Shown piece after piece: positions 10,385 through 22,220 of a stretch of 64,000 nucleotides of DNA; position 1 is the stretch's first letter; every line of letters begins with the position of its first letter. The stretch is from the NCBI GenBank assembly GCA_023014335.1, contig JAECYW010000002.1, positions 4,340,001 through 4,404,000 of the forward strand, in the 5' to 3' direction. The stretch is from Galerina marginata (lineage: Eukaryota; Basidiomycota; Agaricomycetes; Agaricales; Galerinaceae). The notes beneath the pieces are model-generated. The model was not told the origin of the DNA and did not search any database. It was given only the letters and a program-made list of their open reading frames with translations. The translations under genes were made by a program, and so were the position numbers.

Positions 10385-13300
10385 TCACTGACCCCTTCGT
10401 CGTTTCCGCGGCCTCTCATCTGCTGCTTGACACGATGAACACCTCCAATTACCGACTGCATACTCGAGCGCTACACACTCCAAGTGGAACTGCACTATAA
10501 GGTAAGTAAAGACACCTTTCAGCGCAAGTAACCATCACTTACCCATCGTGTCTCGCAACCCAGCGTCTTGCACTCGATAACGTCTTTCTCTGCTTCTATG
10601 GCCTGTTGGGAGACTGATTCCCCACAGATACATTCATAAACTACCGCTCTTCCTCTTCGCTTACGCATTGCACGGCCTTCGGTCTCCTTTGGCTTGTTGA
10701 CTCCACTTGGCTCGCCAGCGTTGATGCAACTTTCAACTACCGAACCCGGGTTCTGGACACCGCTGCTGGAATTTGGATTCCCACTAGATTTGTTGTGCGA
10801 CGCTGATGAGGATACAGACAGCTGAGAAATATAAATAGGTGAGCAAACATTTGATATAACAATGCCAGACCTGGAGACTTACCGTTTCTTTTAATCCACC
10901 AGTGTCCACAACCTCCGCAACTCCTGATGCAGCCTCTTCGCGAGTTGGGCCGCCATGCTCTTCACCGTCCAGCATGATAATATTGGCATCAGCGGGAGCG
11001 CAATCGATATTAGGCGGGTCCAGTCCCCCCACCTCATCCCAGGTTTCAACCCATGCGTTGACCTGTGCTTCGTCATCGTTGTCGCCGGCACCTTCATTGC
11101 CCTCAGGCTCGCCTTCACCTTCCTCATCCTCAGGCTTGCCTTCGACTTCCTCATCATCCTCAGGCTCGTCCTCGATTTCCTCTTCATCATCAGCTGCTTC
11201 GCTAACAAACAAAAACAGCACATTAGCGTGGAAATTAGAGTAGTTACACGTTTGGTGACTCACGTTAACGTCAAGCGAGAACTATGAGCTGCCGAAATTA
11301 CCAGAGGTGCGACCTTCTTTTTTTTCGATACTCGAGTTTTCTTTGTCTTCAATCTTTCGTTCCAGACGTTTTCCAGCCCTGCTTTCTCGGAGTTTCCGAT
11401 CTTCCATAAAGGTTCAATCTCGGGAAGAGATACATAGGGATGTCGGGAGATGATGTGTTTCCGCATGTTGTATCGCCATATGGCTGGTGAGGACGCTGGA
11501 CAATAAGGGCACTTGAGAGGAACATTAGAACACGGGCTCGACGCCGTAGATGTGGTCGCAGTGGCATAGTTGAAATATACTAGGTTGGCACACTGCGTAG
11601 CCTTTTCATCAATTTTTGGAGACCCACTAGTTCCCTTCCCTTTGCTGAGATAGAAAGTACATTGCCCATTTCTCAAGCAGAGACCACACGGCGCTTCCAA
11701 CCCCTTGACACGAGAGTCGTGCTGAATATGAGCGCCCATGTGCTGAAGAATTCGTTGACCAGCTTTTGGAAGATCAATTTGGCAGTAAGGACACTGCTTC
11801 TTTGAGAATAACTCCTTCTCTTTCAACTCGTTTTCACAGACAAAACATGCCTTGTCTAAACGAATAAAATTAGCAAAAATATTTTGAACAGGAGTTGAAA
11901 GAACTTGCCGCTCTCCTCACGGTAAGGGAAACAAGGAGACTGCTCCACCTCGGGAACACTTTTCCCATCTTCTCGAGTAAGGCGCTCCAGTAGTAGTGAA
12001 CCGATTGCCCGTAATGTTTGGCTATCGAAGAGATAAACCGGAGCGCCGGCTGTTCTTGTTGAAATATCAGGATTTACGGGCTCTACGAGTCGACCAGGGA
12101 CTCGATGACTTGATCCACGTTTGCTGGACCAGCGCCAGTCGTTTTTCAGTTCTGGGTCATCTTCGATAGTGGCAGGGATGAGATAGAGCATCTGAAATTG
12201 AACAGATGACGAAGGCTCGGACAAAAGGTTCACTGACAGCTGCTCATATGACTTGGAATCGAATGTTAAGTCAATTACCTCTCCAATACAAACAAAAAGA
12301 CGGCCTTCACACTTAAGGAGAGTGGCAAGTGGGTAATTCATTTTAACGGCAGGTAAATCGGAGGCAGCTTCGTCTGATTCAACGATGTCAAGTCGATGTT
12401 TGCTCTTGATAGCGTATCGAGGAATTTGAGCATATCGTTTGAGCCTGTCCCGAGATCCAGGCTCCTTGAGACGATTGAAGACTTCCCTCATGTAGCGAGC
12501 TTTCCAAACTTGTTCGCCATCGTGCTTGAAGAAAGGATCGTATTTCGCAACGGGCTCCTCTTCTGCTGCTGCATCCTCAAGGTCAGTCGCCAAAGGGCGA
12601 ACTGCGGCCGCGGGATCATAAGGTTGACCATCGTCAAAATCTTCTGCTGTGTCGTCGTAATCGTCCAGATCACGTTGCGCAAGAACAATATGCTTGCCAA
12701 AAGGTTGAAGCATATTAATATCTGGATTGTCTTGATCTTCAATTGCCTGAAGAACGCGATCAAGTCGCGGTACAGAAGTTTTGATGTCTTGTCGTCCCAT
12801 AAGCCAGCACGTTTTCAAATTGACCGTCGCGACTTCGACATTCCCCTTCCATGACGCAGGTTTAATGTGATCAACGTCTTTGTGGATCTCAAGACCCTCC
12901 TTTGACAAGCTGGGAAGCTTTAAGCGGCGCGGGGCACGATCCCATTCAGGATGCTGAGCAAGTATACTAGATACCTCTGTTGTACCAACCAGACGAAGAA
13001 CCAATTGCTGGATGTCGACGCTAGAATCGTTCCCAACCATAGTCCGAAGAATACCAAAAAGTTCTTCCAAACGATCTGTTCCAAGAAGAATTAAGAAAAA
13101 ACGGCCTGATGGATCGTCAACCTGAGCTTTTGCGACGCAGAAGTAAACATTTTTGATCATGATCATGAGATCAACGTAAAGTTGAGTTGGCATTAGGAGT
13201 GTACCGGCCCTGTCTTCGTGTGTCATGGCAAGAAGCATGTGAGCTGCACTGCTAAGCAAGATAAGCTGCTCCGTGAGCGAAAGTTCTATGCAAATATAGG

Positions 13301-15879
13301 GCAGTAGAATGTTGCGAAACAGAATTCCGAGTGTTCGAAAGGCTTCACGAGTATCTTGGAATCCTGGACCACGTGTGGTAGAGCCTGTCAGTAGGGATGG
13401 AAGACGCCAAATTTCGTGTAGGAGATCATAAGCCAGCTTGACATCTTGTTTATCATCCGGTTTCAGGATGCTGTTGACGTGGGATAAGGAAACATCATTG
13501 TCCAGAAGGTGGGACCGTATCACAGAAGGTAAAATATGAATTCCATGAACCTTAAGTCCTCGAAGGCGAAGGAGAAGATTTCGAAGACGTTTGAAAACAT
13601 GTTTATAGTCCTTATCAGCCGTGAGATCATCATCGCCGACTTCCAGATTCATGAGCGGGAGGCCAGCGAGCAAAGAATAAATGGGCGATGAGGCATCGAG
13701 TTGGTGTTTGAATGTCAGGATAGCAAATGCTTCTCCTCGTCGAGATTCTCCATCGGAAGCGAGACATATGGTCCTCAATTTCGAAACTCGGACGCCATCA
13801 ATTGCAGCGCGAACCACCAGAGAATGTTCCTTTCCAGATTCTTTTCCACATTGGCCAGAGATCAACACAGGGAAGGCGCTATAAAGTCGGTGGTCTTCAC
13901 TCAATATACCGATTGCACCAATTGTTGCCTAGGTAGTGGATTTAAATTTAGCCAGGTTGGTGTGAGACGATAAGATCTGACTTGCTTACATTACTGGCAA
14001 GATGAACGTCGCCATCAATAACTTTGTCAAACAACAGGTCTACTTCTTGCTTCGACGTGTAGTGCAAGCTCGCACTGCCTCCGTGCTCCCGGCAGACACC
14101 TAGGATATTATTTGACTTGTCGTCCCATCTCGGCCTTTCCTCCACCTTAATCTCGTCAAACATCAAGACCTGGTGAACTACACTCGCTGTTTGAAGCATC
14201 TCCGAAACCATCGAAGTTGAAGCCACTGTATTTGCTTCAACCTCTGAAACTGTTGGACGGTGTGGAGATGCGACGAGGGGTGGAATCATGGACATACGGT
14301 TCAATGTGCGGCGCGATGGTAAGGCTAGTGATTTGTGTGCAATATCTGCAACACGCCCACCACCTAATCGATACATCAATAGTGCACGACGGCGGTCTTC
14401 GACGGAGTAGATGCGTGTGCGATAAACAGCTTGGGCTGCATCGTCATACATCTTTATTAATCCTCGGATCCCTCTCTTTTGAGCTATTGCACTCCTCACA
14501 AGGCGTTCAACCCTTTCCACCTTCCCGCTTCCAATAGCCATAATCCAGTCCTTGTGAGCGTCAAGGGCCCCTGCTTTTGCAACAATTTTACGTGCATCAT
14601 TGAGTTTGCGTAGCCGAAGTGAGTTGATCTGACTTGACTTCTCCCGTACAATGTTGATAAGTCCCGCAGTCCCGTGGTATGCAAAAGGGGCGTTTCGATG
14701 AATGCCGTCTCGCATTCGGTCAACGATCCGAAGGAGGCTGGTGTTTTGGGTGAGTAATTCACATTGGTTGCAGATTTTCCGTCCTGAAATGTGTTTCTCG
14801 CAACCTCGAGCATGGACCGTGAGCTGGCCATCGACAATCATGCAATCCCAAGGATCTCCCATGTCCTTATGCAGCTCAAATGGATACGCCGAATATGGAC
14901 TCACGCCAGCAGGCGTTTCGACTTGCACACCACTGCAGTCAAACATCTCCATCGGCACAAGTTTCTTTTCGACTCGTACGGTGACAGCTTCAACATCAGG
15001 AAGGGCATCAACGTCGATAGGGATTTGAGTGGGTGACTCGGTTACATTGCTATTGCTGACGTGTGGGATATCTGTAGGATCAGATAGTGGTTGAACTATG
15101 GCATTCAATGGTTGTAAGGCCATCCTAGCAGAGAAGCGTCAGGTTCCATAAAAACTAGTGAGGAACTTCAAAAAGGAAATCATAACTTACACTTCGTCTA
15201 TTGCAGAAATCATGCGCTCAACCTTGCCCTCAATTAATGCGCCTTGGATTCCATGGTGCGAGACAAGGTAATTCAAAAATCCATGGAACCCAATGAGCCC
15301 TCTCTGTCCCCGTACGACCAGTTTTCGAAGCTCCGCAGGTTCTTTTTGAAGAAGCGTGTTCAACGGTCCGTCCCACTTTTCCCATGCATCTTCCCCTTCT
15401 GAAACACAGTTTCTCGGATCACCAGAAAATGCAGCCAAAGGGTGATCTAATCCTGCTTCCTTGATGTTCTCATCAAGCGCGTCAATTCGGCCACGCAGAT
15501 TCTTTAGACATGCTATTGCAACAGGACAAGCCGATGGAATTAAGCTTGGTGGTATCGGCCCATCGTGAATGCGAGTAGACGACGATGAAATAATGGGTTG
15601 TATACGCGGTGGAGCTGTGACTGTTGGGGGAACCCTTTGGGCTCGTGGGGCAAAGAACGAGTTCGCCTTTTTCTGTGTTTTCTTGACCACTTCGGCTTCC
15701 TTCCACTTCTTCAGATTTTTATTGCACTGTTCGCTTGGCATATGTCGAGTTACGAGATTCGGGATGCCAACTTTGCCGACTTTGATATACGTATGACATT
15801 TAGGACAAAGTACGCAGCCGTCTGGTCGAATATCCGATTCAGTAGGTATCTCGTATTCTGGCGGGTCTTCGAGCGGCAT
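10385..15879 (-). CDS. P-element/THAP9-like transposase candidate with C-terminal PHD finger
   Basis: Seven exons can be joined without stops: 15,879-15,191, 15,124-13,990, 13,928-11,921, 11,855-11,264, 11,201-10,883, 10,821-10,543 and 10,489-10,385. Introns are 53-66 bp with GT..AG borders. A GC donor at 11,908 is an alternative for the third intron. The protein is about 1,708 residues. An N-terminal zinc motif is C22-x2-C25-x2-C28...H45...C52. The likely RNase H-fold triad is D553 (MFDEIKVEE), D667 (LASDGESRRG) and E896/E897 (GTDRLEELFGILR). The last motif has the DxLExxFgxiR form seen in P and THAP9 transposases. Further C-x2-C pairs lie near 1281-1302, including a C2H2-like CPYC...HIISRH unit. 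An acidic stretch and a basic KRRGR segment follow. The C-terminus is a PHD-type pattern: C1645-x-C1647-x17-C1665-x4-C1670-x5-H1676-x2-C1679-x11-C1691-x2-C1694. The role is inferred from motifs and from its position between TIRs. Confidence 0.8.
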
Positions 15880-16204
15880 CTTAGACAAAAATTTGCAGTC
15901 GGTATATGTAAATTGTGAGTGTTATGCTGTCGAGAATGAGTAGGCAGGAAGGGTAAACAGAGGAAAAGGTTAAAGTTCATGTTCTATTCATCCAACGAGG
16001 TGAGCCACTGGCCACTGGGCCATCGCGAGCGACATCTATGACCAAATTCGGCAAGATATGAGCAGTACAACGATCTAATTATAGAAATCTGTGCCGTGGA
16101 TTGCTTGATCCTCTGCGTTTGGAGCACATTGTCCTTGTGGAGGTTAAATTAGACGAACAATGGTGTATCCAGGCCCTTCTGCCTCAGAATTTTGACTCAT
16201 AATT

Positions 16205-16243
16205 TTTTTTTTTTAAGGGCCTGTTGGCCTGGACTAACTAACC
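16205..16243. repeat. Right subterminal TGGACTAACTAACC box
   Basis: A T-run, AAGGGCCTGTTGGCC and TGGACTAACTAACC (16,230-16,243) repeat the left subterminal sequence in the same orientation. The outer TIRs, by contrast, are inverted. Confidence 0.6.
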
Positions 16244-16281
16244 GACCTAATGTCACGTGTTTTTTTACTGACACCCCCTTG

Positions 16282-16289
16282 GACCGAAT
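16282..16289. repeat. Target-site duplication GACCGAAT, right
   Basis: This is the exact second copy of the left octamer, immediately after ...CACCCCCTTG. Confidence 0.88.
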
Positions 16290-16923
16290 CTAGGGTTTGC
16301 TAGTCAACCCCTTGTCAACTCTTGTTCATTGCTGGGCGGATTCAAGCTCATACCTCCCCAGTCCATGGCTTAGGGCATCTAATCTACATCTGAAGATATT
16401 CACAGAGCTCGACGGTCTATTTATTGAGCAAACGAGGTGGAATGCAGTAAACCCTAAGGTTGGGTTTCTCTTCTGTCTCTTCACTTCCGAAAGCGGTAGT
16501 GTCAACCTTTTTGCAATCGGCTGTAAATACATTCACTCACATTCGGCTGTCATAATTTCGGTCACTTGATATTCACTGTCATCGATTATCCTAGTTATGC
16601 ACTTTTGCTGATGCTAAGGCATAGTCCCCCCTCCTTGTGGAATGCCCGTCTTGATCATGAAGTTCCTCTTGAACCGACATTACTGATTGCTAAATCCTCA
16701 TGCACGGTTTATAAGTCGAATTCAGGGGGAAGCATAACGCATGGCTGCGTACTTCTTCTAGTTATCCTCACGCATGGTACTGCGGGCTGGACTTGGCCAA
16801 AGTTTCCTGTCGTTTGCTGACTTCTTCCTCCTCTCTTAGGCTCTCTGTCTTGGGGTTTACGTTGTTAAATATCACTTGGACAGCTCTGGTGATACTTGTT
16901 TTGCACCACTGGCCATTCACAGC

Positions 16924-16955
16924 GGTTATCACCTGGCCCTCTCCGGTGATGATTC
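16924..16955. repeat. TTATCAC...GTGAT(A)A hairpin (K type) downstream of coiled-coil copy B
   Basis: GGTTATCACCTGG-CCCTCT-CCGGTGATGATTC is the reverse complement of the hairpin at 42,774-42,803. It lies at the same distance past the 3' end of the homologous gene, so it belongs to the conserved 3' flank. A second, weaker unit lies at about 16,870-16,900. The rest of 16,526-17,080 shows no gene. Confidence 0.65.
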
Positions 16956-17082
16956 GGACTCTAAATCCACTCCATAGTCAAGCTTTACAGCAGGTATGTT
17001 TAATCTCTTCACCGTTTATCGCCCAAATACCGATTATTATACCACCTCCTTCCTAAGAGCTGCTCCGCCTCTGTGTCGGAGT

Positions 17083-19935
17083 TTCCTGACGTGGAAGTCA
17101 TCCCTTGGGCTCTGAAGTTGGGCCTTTCGTTCATTCGACAGAGCAGCCAGCCAGGTTATCTCGTAGAGGGACTTAGGGAGCTCTGGAGTCGGTCCCCATC
17201 GAGAATTCTTTCTTCCCTGCTCCCTGGCTTTGCTCCCTTGTTGGAGAACAGCTCATTGTCCTTGCGCCGCTATCGGTCGACGAACCTCAGTTCCGCCTCA
17301 ATGTCGCGCCCCACGGCATTGACATGTCGTAGTAAACTTCGTTTCCGGCCTCATCCACGTCGCTCTCGTCCGAGCTCATACCCTCATCTCTAAGCAGCTT
17401 GAAATATTTCTCCATATACTCCCAGAGTTCGACATCTGAGTCTCCTCAATCTTTTTTTCTCGCAATGGTCTTCCCAATAATTTCGATGCGACGTGCGTAT
17501 CTCTGAAAAAATGCGTCAGCTTCGCCAAAGAAGAGGTGTTGAAGCACATATACTAATCCGCCTCGATGTCGCGCGCCCAAGCATTCCCACTTCCTTCTTC
17601 CTCGCAGCCATCCTCTGTTCGACCTCGTTCAAGGTTTCGATCTGTCCATCCTCCTTGACTTTTGGTAGGGCGTCCTTCCAAACTGTCCTTGCACGTTGCA
17701 CTTGGTCGCGAAGATAGGCCTCTGAACGTTGGGGAAGTGATTCCTAAGCCTCAGTTTGCAACTTGGTGCGCATAAGGTCAATTATTAGGTCAAGCACTTG
17801 GACATTCCATTTAGACGAGATGTTTCCTCTCATGTCGATGCGAAGATCCGTTGCATCTGGCACTGAACCTTTTCCGTTGTTGTAGAGACAAACAGCATCT
17901 TTCTCGGGTGGGTCATGCAGAGCAAAGTCTTCGAATGCGTTGACGCTGAAGCAGTCATCCCTGACTTGTCGGGCGAGATTCTATATTCGTTGTAAGTAAT
18001 TCGCTGACTAGATAAATCGAGAAATTACTGACAAGATAATTTTTCCTTTCAGAGGCTCATCGTTATCCTTCTCCTCTTCCATTCGTTATTTCGCAGACTT
18101 TTTGCGAGAGGCGCTGGTGGGCTTTTTAGAGTTCTGGGGACCTTTGGTGAATTTGGCCTTCCAGATCGATTTCCCGGTCAACCTTTTTGCAAGGTCGTTC
18201 ATAAAGCCGCCAATCATCGCCTGGAATTCTTCCTTTGTCATGCGTGACGATTGTTTGTTGCTGTCGCCGTCGTCGTCGCCATTATCTTCCTCGTCTCCTT
18301 CTCCACCGTCGTTTCTGCCCGTCTGCTTGCGTTTGCCATGCCATTTGCGGCGTCTCTCATCTACGTCGTCCTTTTCGACATCCTCATCGACGTTGTCATT
18401 GTCTTCGTCCCGTTTTCTGTCAGCAACACAGGATAAGATAATAGGTTAATGAAACCCACAGAGACTTCAACCAACACAGTCGATGTTCTGACCCCCCTCC
18501 TTGCGTTTAATTTCCTTCCAGTTTGCTCCAGTCGATTTGTGGGCCAATTTGGATGGATTCTGTGCCTCGGATGATGTGGCCAAAGATTGTCTTCGTCCTG
18601 CACCCGCTTCAATGATTTCGTCTCCCATATGCGTAGCGCTTGCCATTTCCTGATCGGTATGGACAGCAGGTTCTCTGCCAGGATTTGCATCGGTCGGTTT
18701 CTGGCCTTCGGGACGTGCGTTCTGCGCAGATTGACCTGTTTGAGTTTTAATCTCAGGCCCCTTCTGAGAAATAATTAATTCAAGTTAAAGGAAAGGCTCG
18801 AGTCACCCACTCGTTGCCCATGGAGTCACTCTACTTTTTGTACTTTTGAACCAATGCTGCCATTTGGAGCTCGCTATCTGCCTGCATCAACTATCAACCA
18901 TCATGTTCAAGATCGGTTCAAGCCGGAATAGTCACCCGAAGACGCTCAAATCTGTCCTTCCACTCTTTCTTCAGCTTCTCAGCCTCCGCTCTCCGTTCCT
19001 CCTAACCAGGTTGTCACTCTCCATCCTAGTATGGAACTATGATTAAATTTACCTCCATGCGCACGATTGCTGTTTTTGCGGCCTGTTCATGTCGTTCAGC
19101 GATGGCGACCACATCCACAACCTGATCCTTCCCTCGCTATGAAGGCGTTAGTAAAGGCTGAGCAAATAACTTTAATTTGACTCACTTCAATTTGCTGGAT
19201 TCTCGCCTCTGCTTCCGCCTCCCTTTTCTGGGCAAGCACCGCCTGTCCTCCCTTTTCCTTAGCTAGCTTGGTTGCTTCAAGAGCCTCAGCCTCGCTTTTC
19301 CGAGCAAGGGCCGCCCCTCATTCCTTCTCCTTCCAGGCCAGGTCAGCGGCCTCAAACGCTCGTTGTTTATCATACAGGCTGGAGATAAATTGACATTGTC
19401 TGATCAAACCCGACGAAACGCACCTCTATCTGGTCTAATTTTAACTAAAAGTCCTTTTCCCTCTCACTACTCTCCATCAAGCTTGCGGATCGCGCCTCCC
19501 ACTTCTTCAGCACTCCTCGATACTTCTTGAGCATTGTTTGTCATCTCGTCAAGCGCTGCTTTCTCAGCGTCCAATTCTAGCGTCCTCGCGTCTTCCCATT
19601 GACACGCTCGCGTTTCTAGCTCTTCCTGGAATTGTTTGATCTTCTTCGTCTGCTCCTTTGGAGGTCTTCTTGGAATACCCGCATCCGTCATGCAATTTGT
19701 TGTTTGGTGGTCCATCCCTTCTTACGCGCATTTTTTTAATTCTTGGATGGGTCAGAGTTGAAGGTTCAGTGGAAGCCTGTCCACCGGCTTGCCTCTTCAT
19801 TGGAGCTGCCCCGCCTTTGAACCAATGGGCCAGGGTCTGGAATAGTGTCGTGATCAAGTCGGAATTTAAAAACAGTCCTACTGGGTACGGTATTGGCGTC
19901 GTGGCGCTCGTCGTATGCCTGTGACGCGTTTAATG
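17083..19935 (-). pseudogene. Coiled-coil/GMSSDESD family, copy B (decayed)
   Basis: The minus strand aligns exon by exon with copies C and E. Its order is a proximal exon ending ...WFKGGAAPMKR, a coiled-coil exon (FQEELETRACQWEDARTLEL), the KSEAEALEATKLAKE exon, the AIAERHEQAAK exon, an acidic DDD/EED stretch, the LAKRLTGKSIWKAKFTKG segment, then LRDQVQRARTVWKDALPKVK and the C-terminal domain. In-frame stops are visible, for example TAG where copy C has GAG near 19,449 and TGA near 19,317. Intron positions are retained, so the copy arose at DNA level. Homology with copy E continues about 200 bp past the 3' end to about 16,860. Confidence 0.75.
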
Positions 19936-22005
19936 CACCGGACGTCTCTTCTTCTGCCAGTACTCCTACGCCGTCTGATATTTCAAACTTGCCGCCAAGT
20001 ACACATATCTCTCAATTGAGGGATACCATTCCGCAAGTCTCGTACTTTACTACACAATCGCTAAGCAATGTTAACCACTCTTCGACATAACTAGAGCAGT
20101 CTCTCCATATCCAATTGGCAAAGACACCGGTGGGGTCGCTGAATGCCGTCCTGAGGATGTTTCTCGCAACAGGAGTAGGCACCAGAAGAGGCCCAAAGCG
20201 TGGCAGAAGAAACACCTGGGTTGTTCGAAGTCTAGAGCAGCGGCGGCTAGATTGGCGAAGAACCTGAGTAATGGGGGATGGGTGTCAAGCGGTCCCATTG
20301 CAGGCGGCAACGTTATTGAGAGTGTGAATGATTGGGGCAGTATGACTGCATTACTGCCCAAACACTCAGGTGTGTTTTTCTTCCTGTTTTGAAGTGGGAT
20401 TCCTTTTTTTGACAGAAGTTTGTTGTCCTAGCACTGTCGACTATCAACTCGAGTTGGCGAATCTGTGGGCTGTTCGCTCGCCGCATCTACCCCTTGTGTC
20501 GTCGCAGAATCCGAATCTTCGTCGTCTTTCTCGGTGGTTGCTGGCTTTTGGCCTCTTCCTCAAATTACCGGATGCTGATCAGGAAGACGTAGCCTGGAAC
20601 GCACCAGAGCTGTTCTCCGCCGAGGCAGCCTGGGGAAAACCAAAGGTGTCTTGAACTGAGCGTCAGCTCAAACAAGTTTTGATGTTTACTCGTAGTCATA
20701 CTATTTATTTATAGGTGTTGAGAGAGAAGCAAATGACTACACTTTCGACGAAGCCTCCTGAGGACAACCGTCGATGCAAGAACTGAGGCTAATGCAGAAG
20801 CCGAGGCTGGTAATTCATGAGGTGTCGACGTCTCATCCTCATTTCCTCTCGTAGCCTCGCATACGATCATTGTCAATTCCTCGAAGAATCAACCGAATCT
20901 CGATCAGGAAGACGTTGTCTAGAACGTACCAGAGCTGTTCTCCGCCGAGGCAGCCCCACTACCATTCTGCTAACCTCTTTCAGGTCGACATTCGGCAACC
21001 AGTGCTAATTAATTAAGGCGAAGACTGAGTAGAGTTGGGTATGAAACGCTCAGAGGGCCCAAGACTGACATAACTTGTGTGTTTTCCGTTCATTTTCCCT
21101 CGCCCTTGGTCTTGTCCGACATTTTCGCGCTCAGGCAACATATGTTTTGACTGCTGCCCTACCAGCGGACGACAACGGAGGGTGATTCAGATTGGCCCAC
21201 CTTCTGGGTGTACGCTGTCTTGAGTTTGGGCACTCATCAACGGTTAGATCAGCGGGGAGAAACGATGCGGGTTTGATGTACCCTCACCACACCCGCACCA
21301 CCGACGGAGCCTGAACCCAGGACTCAAGATGGCGTGAAATGGACAACTGAGGCGAAGTACGATAGGCGGGAGCGGGCGATTGGATAGTCAAGACGCCATC
21401 CGTGTCATCGGACGGCGGGCAGCTGGGTAAGTCTTCCCTTCCACCTTCTCCTCACGGACGGGGTAGTTAATTCCCGCCAGTCTCGCAGCCTTCCTCTCCG
21501 AGCCTCGCTCACATCCCGCACTCCGCACCTCAGTCATCTGCGCTTCCAGGTCCAGCTTCAACCTCCGAAGGCACAAATTAGGGGGCGATCGGTCCTGAGG
21601 ATGAGGTGGAGCTTTGAGAATGATCGGAAGCGAGGTGAGTGAGTAGTCGACAACGACGATATCATGAACCGTTACTTACTTTGTTATCTTACTCTAGAGT
21701 CGACATGGCGACTGCGCTCGCGGAACATCGCATACCGAGCTCTTGAATGCCCGATATTGATGTGAGGTAAGTAAGTTTTCGAACACATATGAACTGATCA
21801 AGAACTGATACTTACAAACTTTTAGCTCTGATAGGCCCCTCCCATGTACTGTCTGATGAGGTTCTTCCACCCTCCAGCTTGCTATCCTGCTGACATCATC
21901 TTGAGGACAACAGCATAGACAAGATAACCCTTTCCCACAAGCCCCAACTGCCCCCAGCACTGGTCCAATTTCTAACCTCACTGTGTGAGTGTTGGCCCAA
22001 CGTTC
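19936..22005. repeat. Intergenic stretch with a duplicated segment of about 55 bp
   Basis: A segment reading ATCAGGAAGACGT...ACC AGAGCTGTTCTCCGCCGAGG...AGCC occurs at about 20,578-20,632 and again at about 20,904-20,957. A short plus-strand frame near 19,893-20,090 is Ser/Pro/Thr-rich. Between 21,000 and 22,000 I see only small inconclusive frames. No gene can be supported. Confidence 0.45.
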
Positions 22006-22220
22006 ACAACTAACTTGAAGAGGCTGCTTTACCTTCCATCATTTTACTTTGGCCAAAGTTTGATACCTGCTGCCATTTGATATTCTCATTCACAATGCAT
22101 ACACATAGCAAAAAATTGGACTCATGTATGTGATACAAAGCAATGGCCCACAAGTGAAGGTAATTGTCAAAAATTGAATGAATCTGAAAATGGTTGATAC
22201 AAAATCCAAGAAGAATAGTG

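Larger units (their letters stand above)
10235..16281 (-). mobile_element. 6.05-kb DNA transposon with TIRs, 8-bp target duplication and one intact gene
   Basis: The left end starts CAAGGGGGTGACAGTAAAAA at 10,235. The right end, read inward on the minus strand from 16,281, starts CAAGGGGGTGTCAGTAAAAA. Over the first 30 bases I count four mismatches. The octamer GACCGAAT directly abuts both ends (10,227-10,234 and 16,282-16,289), which fixes the boundaries. Inside lies a single seven-exon gene on the minus strand (15,879-10,385) without visible stops or frameshifts. An 8-bp duplication is known for P, hAT and KDZ elements. The CAAGGGGG terminus does not fit the usual hAT CAG start. The encoded D-D-E spacing and motifs look most like P/THAP9. 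I consider it a recently intact, possibly active element. Confidence 0.88.
9978..16523. mobile_element. Outer TIR element with TA target duplication, interrupted by a nested transposon
   Basis: The left end at 9978 begins CAGCAGATTGCAAAAAGGTT. The right end at 16523, read on the minus strand, begins CAGCCGATTGCAAAAAGGTT. About 27 bp match with one mismatch. Each end is directly flanked by TA (9976-9977 and 16524-16525). Removing the inner element at 10,235-16,281 and one 8-bp duplication leaves about 491 bp with no coding capacity. TA flanks and CAG ends are typical of Tc1/mariner-type non-autonomous elements, so that assignment is an inference from ends only. Confidence 0.6.

Noticed and set aside
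10902..11287. Plus-strand Ser-rich and hydrophobic frames
   Set aside because: They are the reverse of the acidic exon of the large transposase gene and have no splice support.
10235..16281. Assignment of the 6-kb element to the hAT superfamily
   Set aside because: The 8-bp duplication would fit, but ends start CAAGGGGG rather than CAGNG, and I see no hAT dimerisation motif at the C-terminus. It remains an alternative until a profile search is done.
9978..16523. LTRs around the large transposon
   Set aside because: The flanking similarities are inverted and short, not direct, and TA and octamer duplications explain them better.
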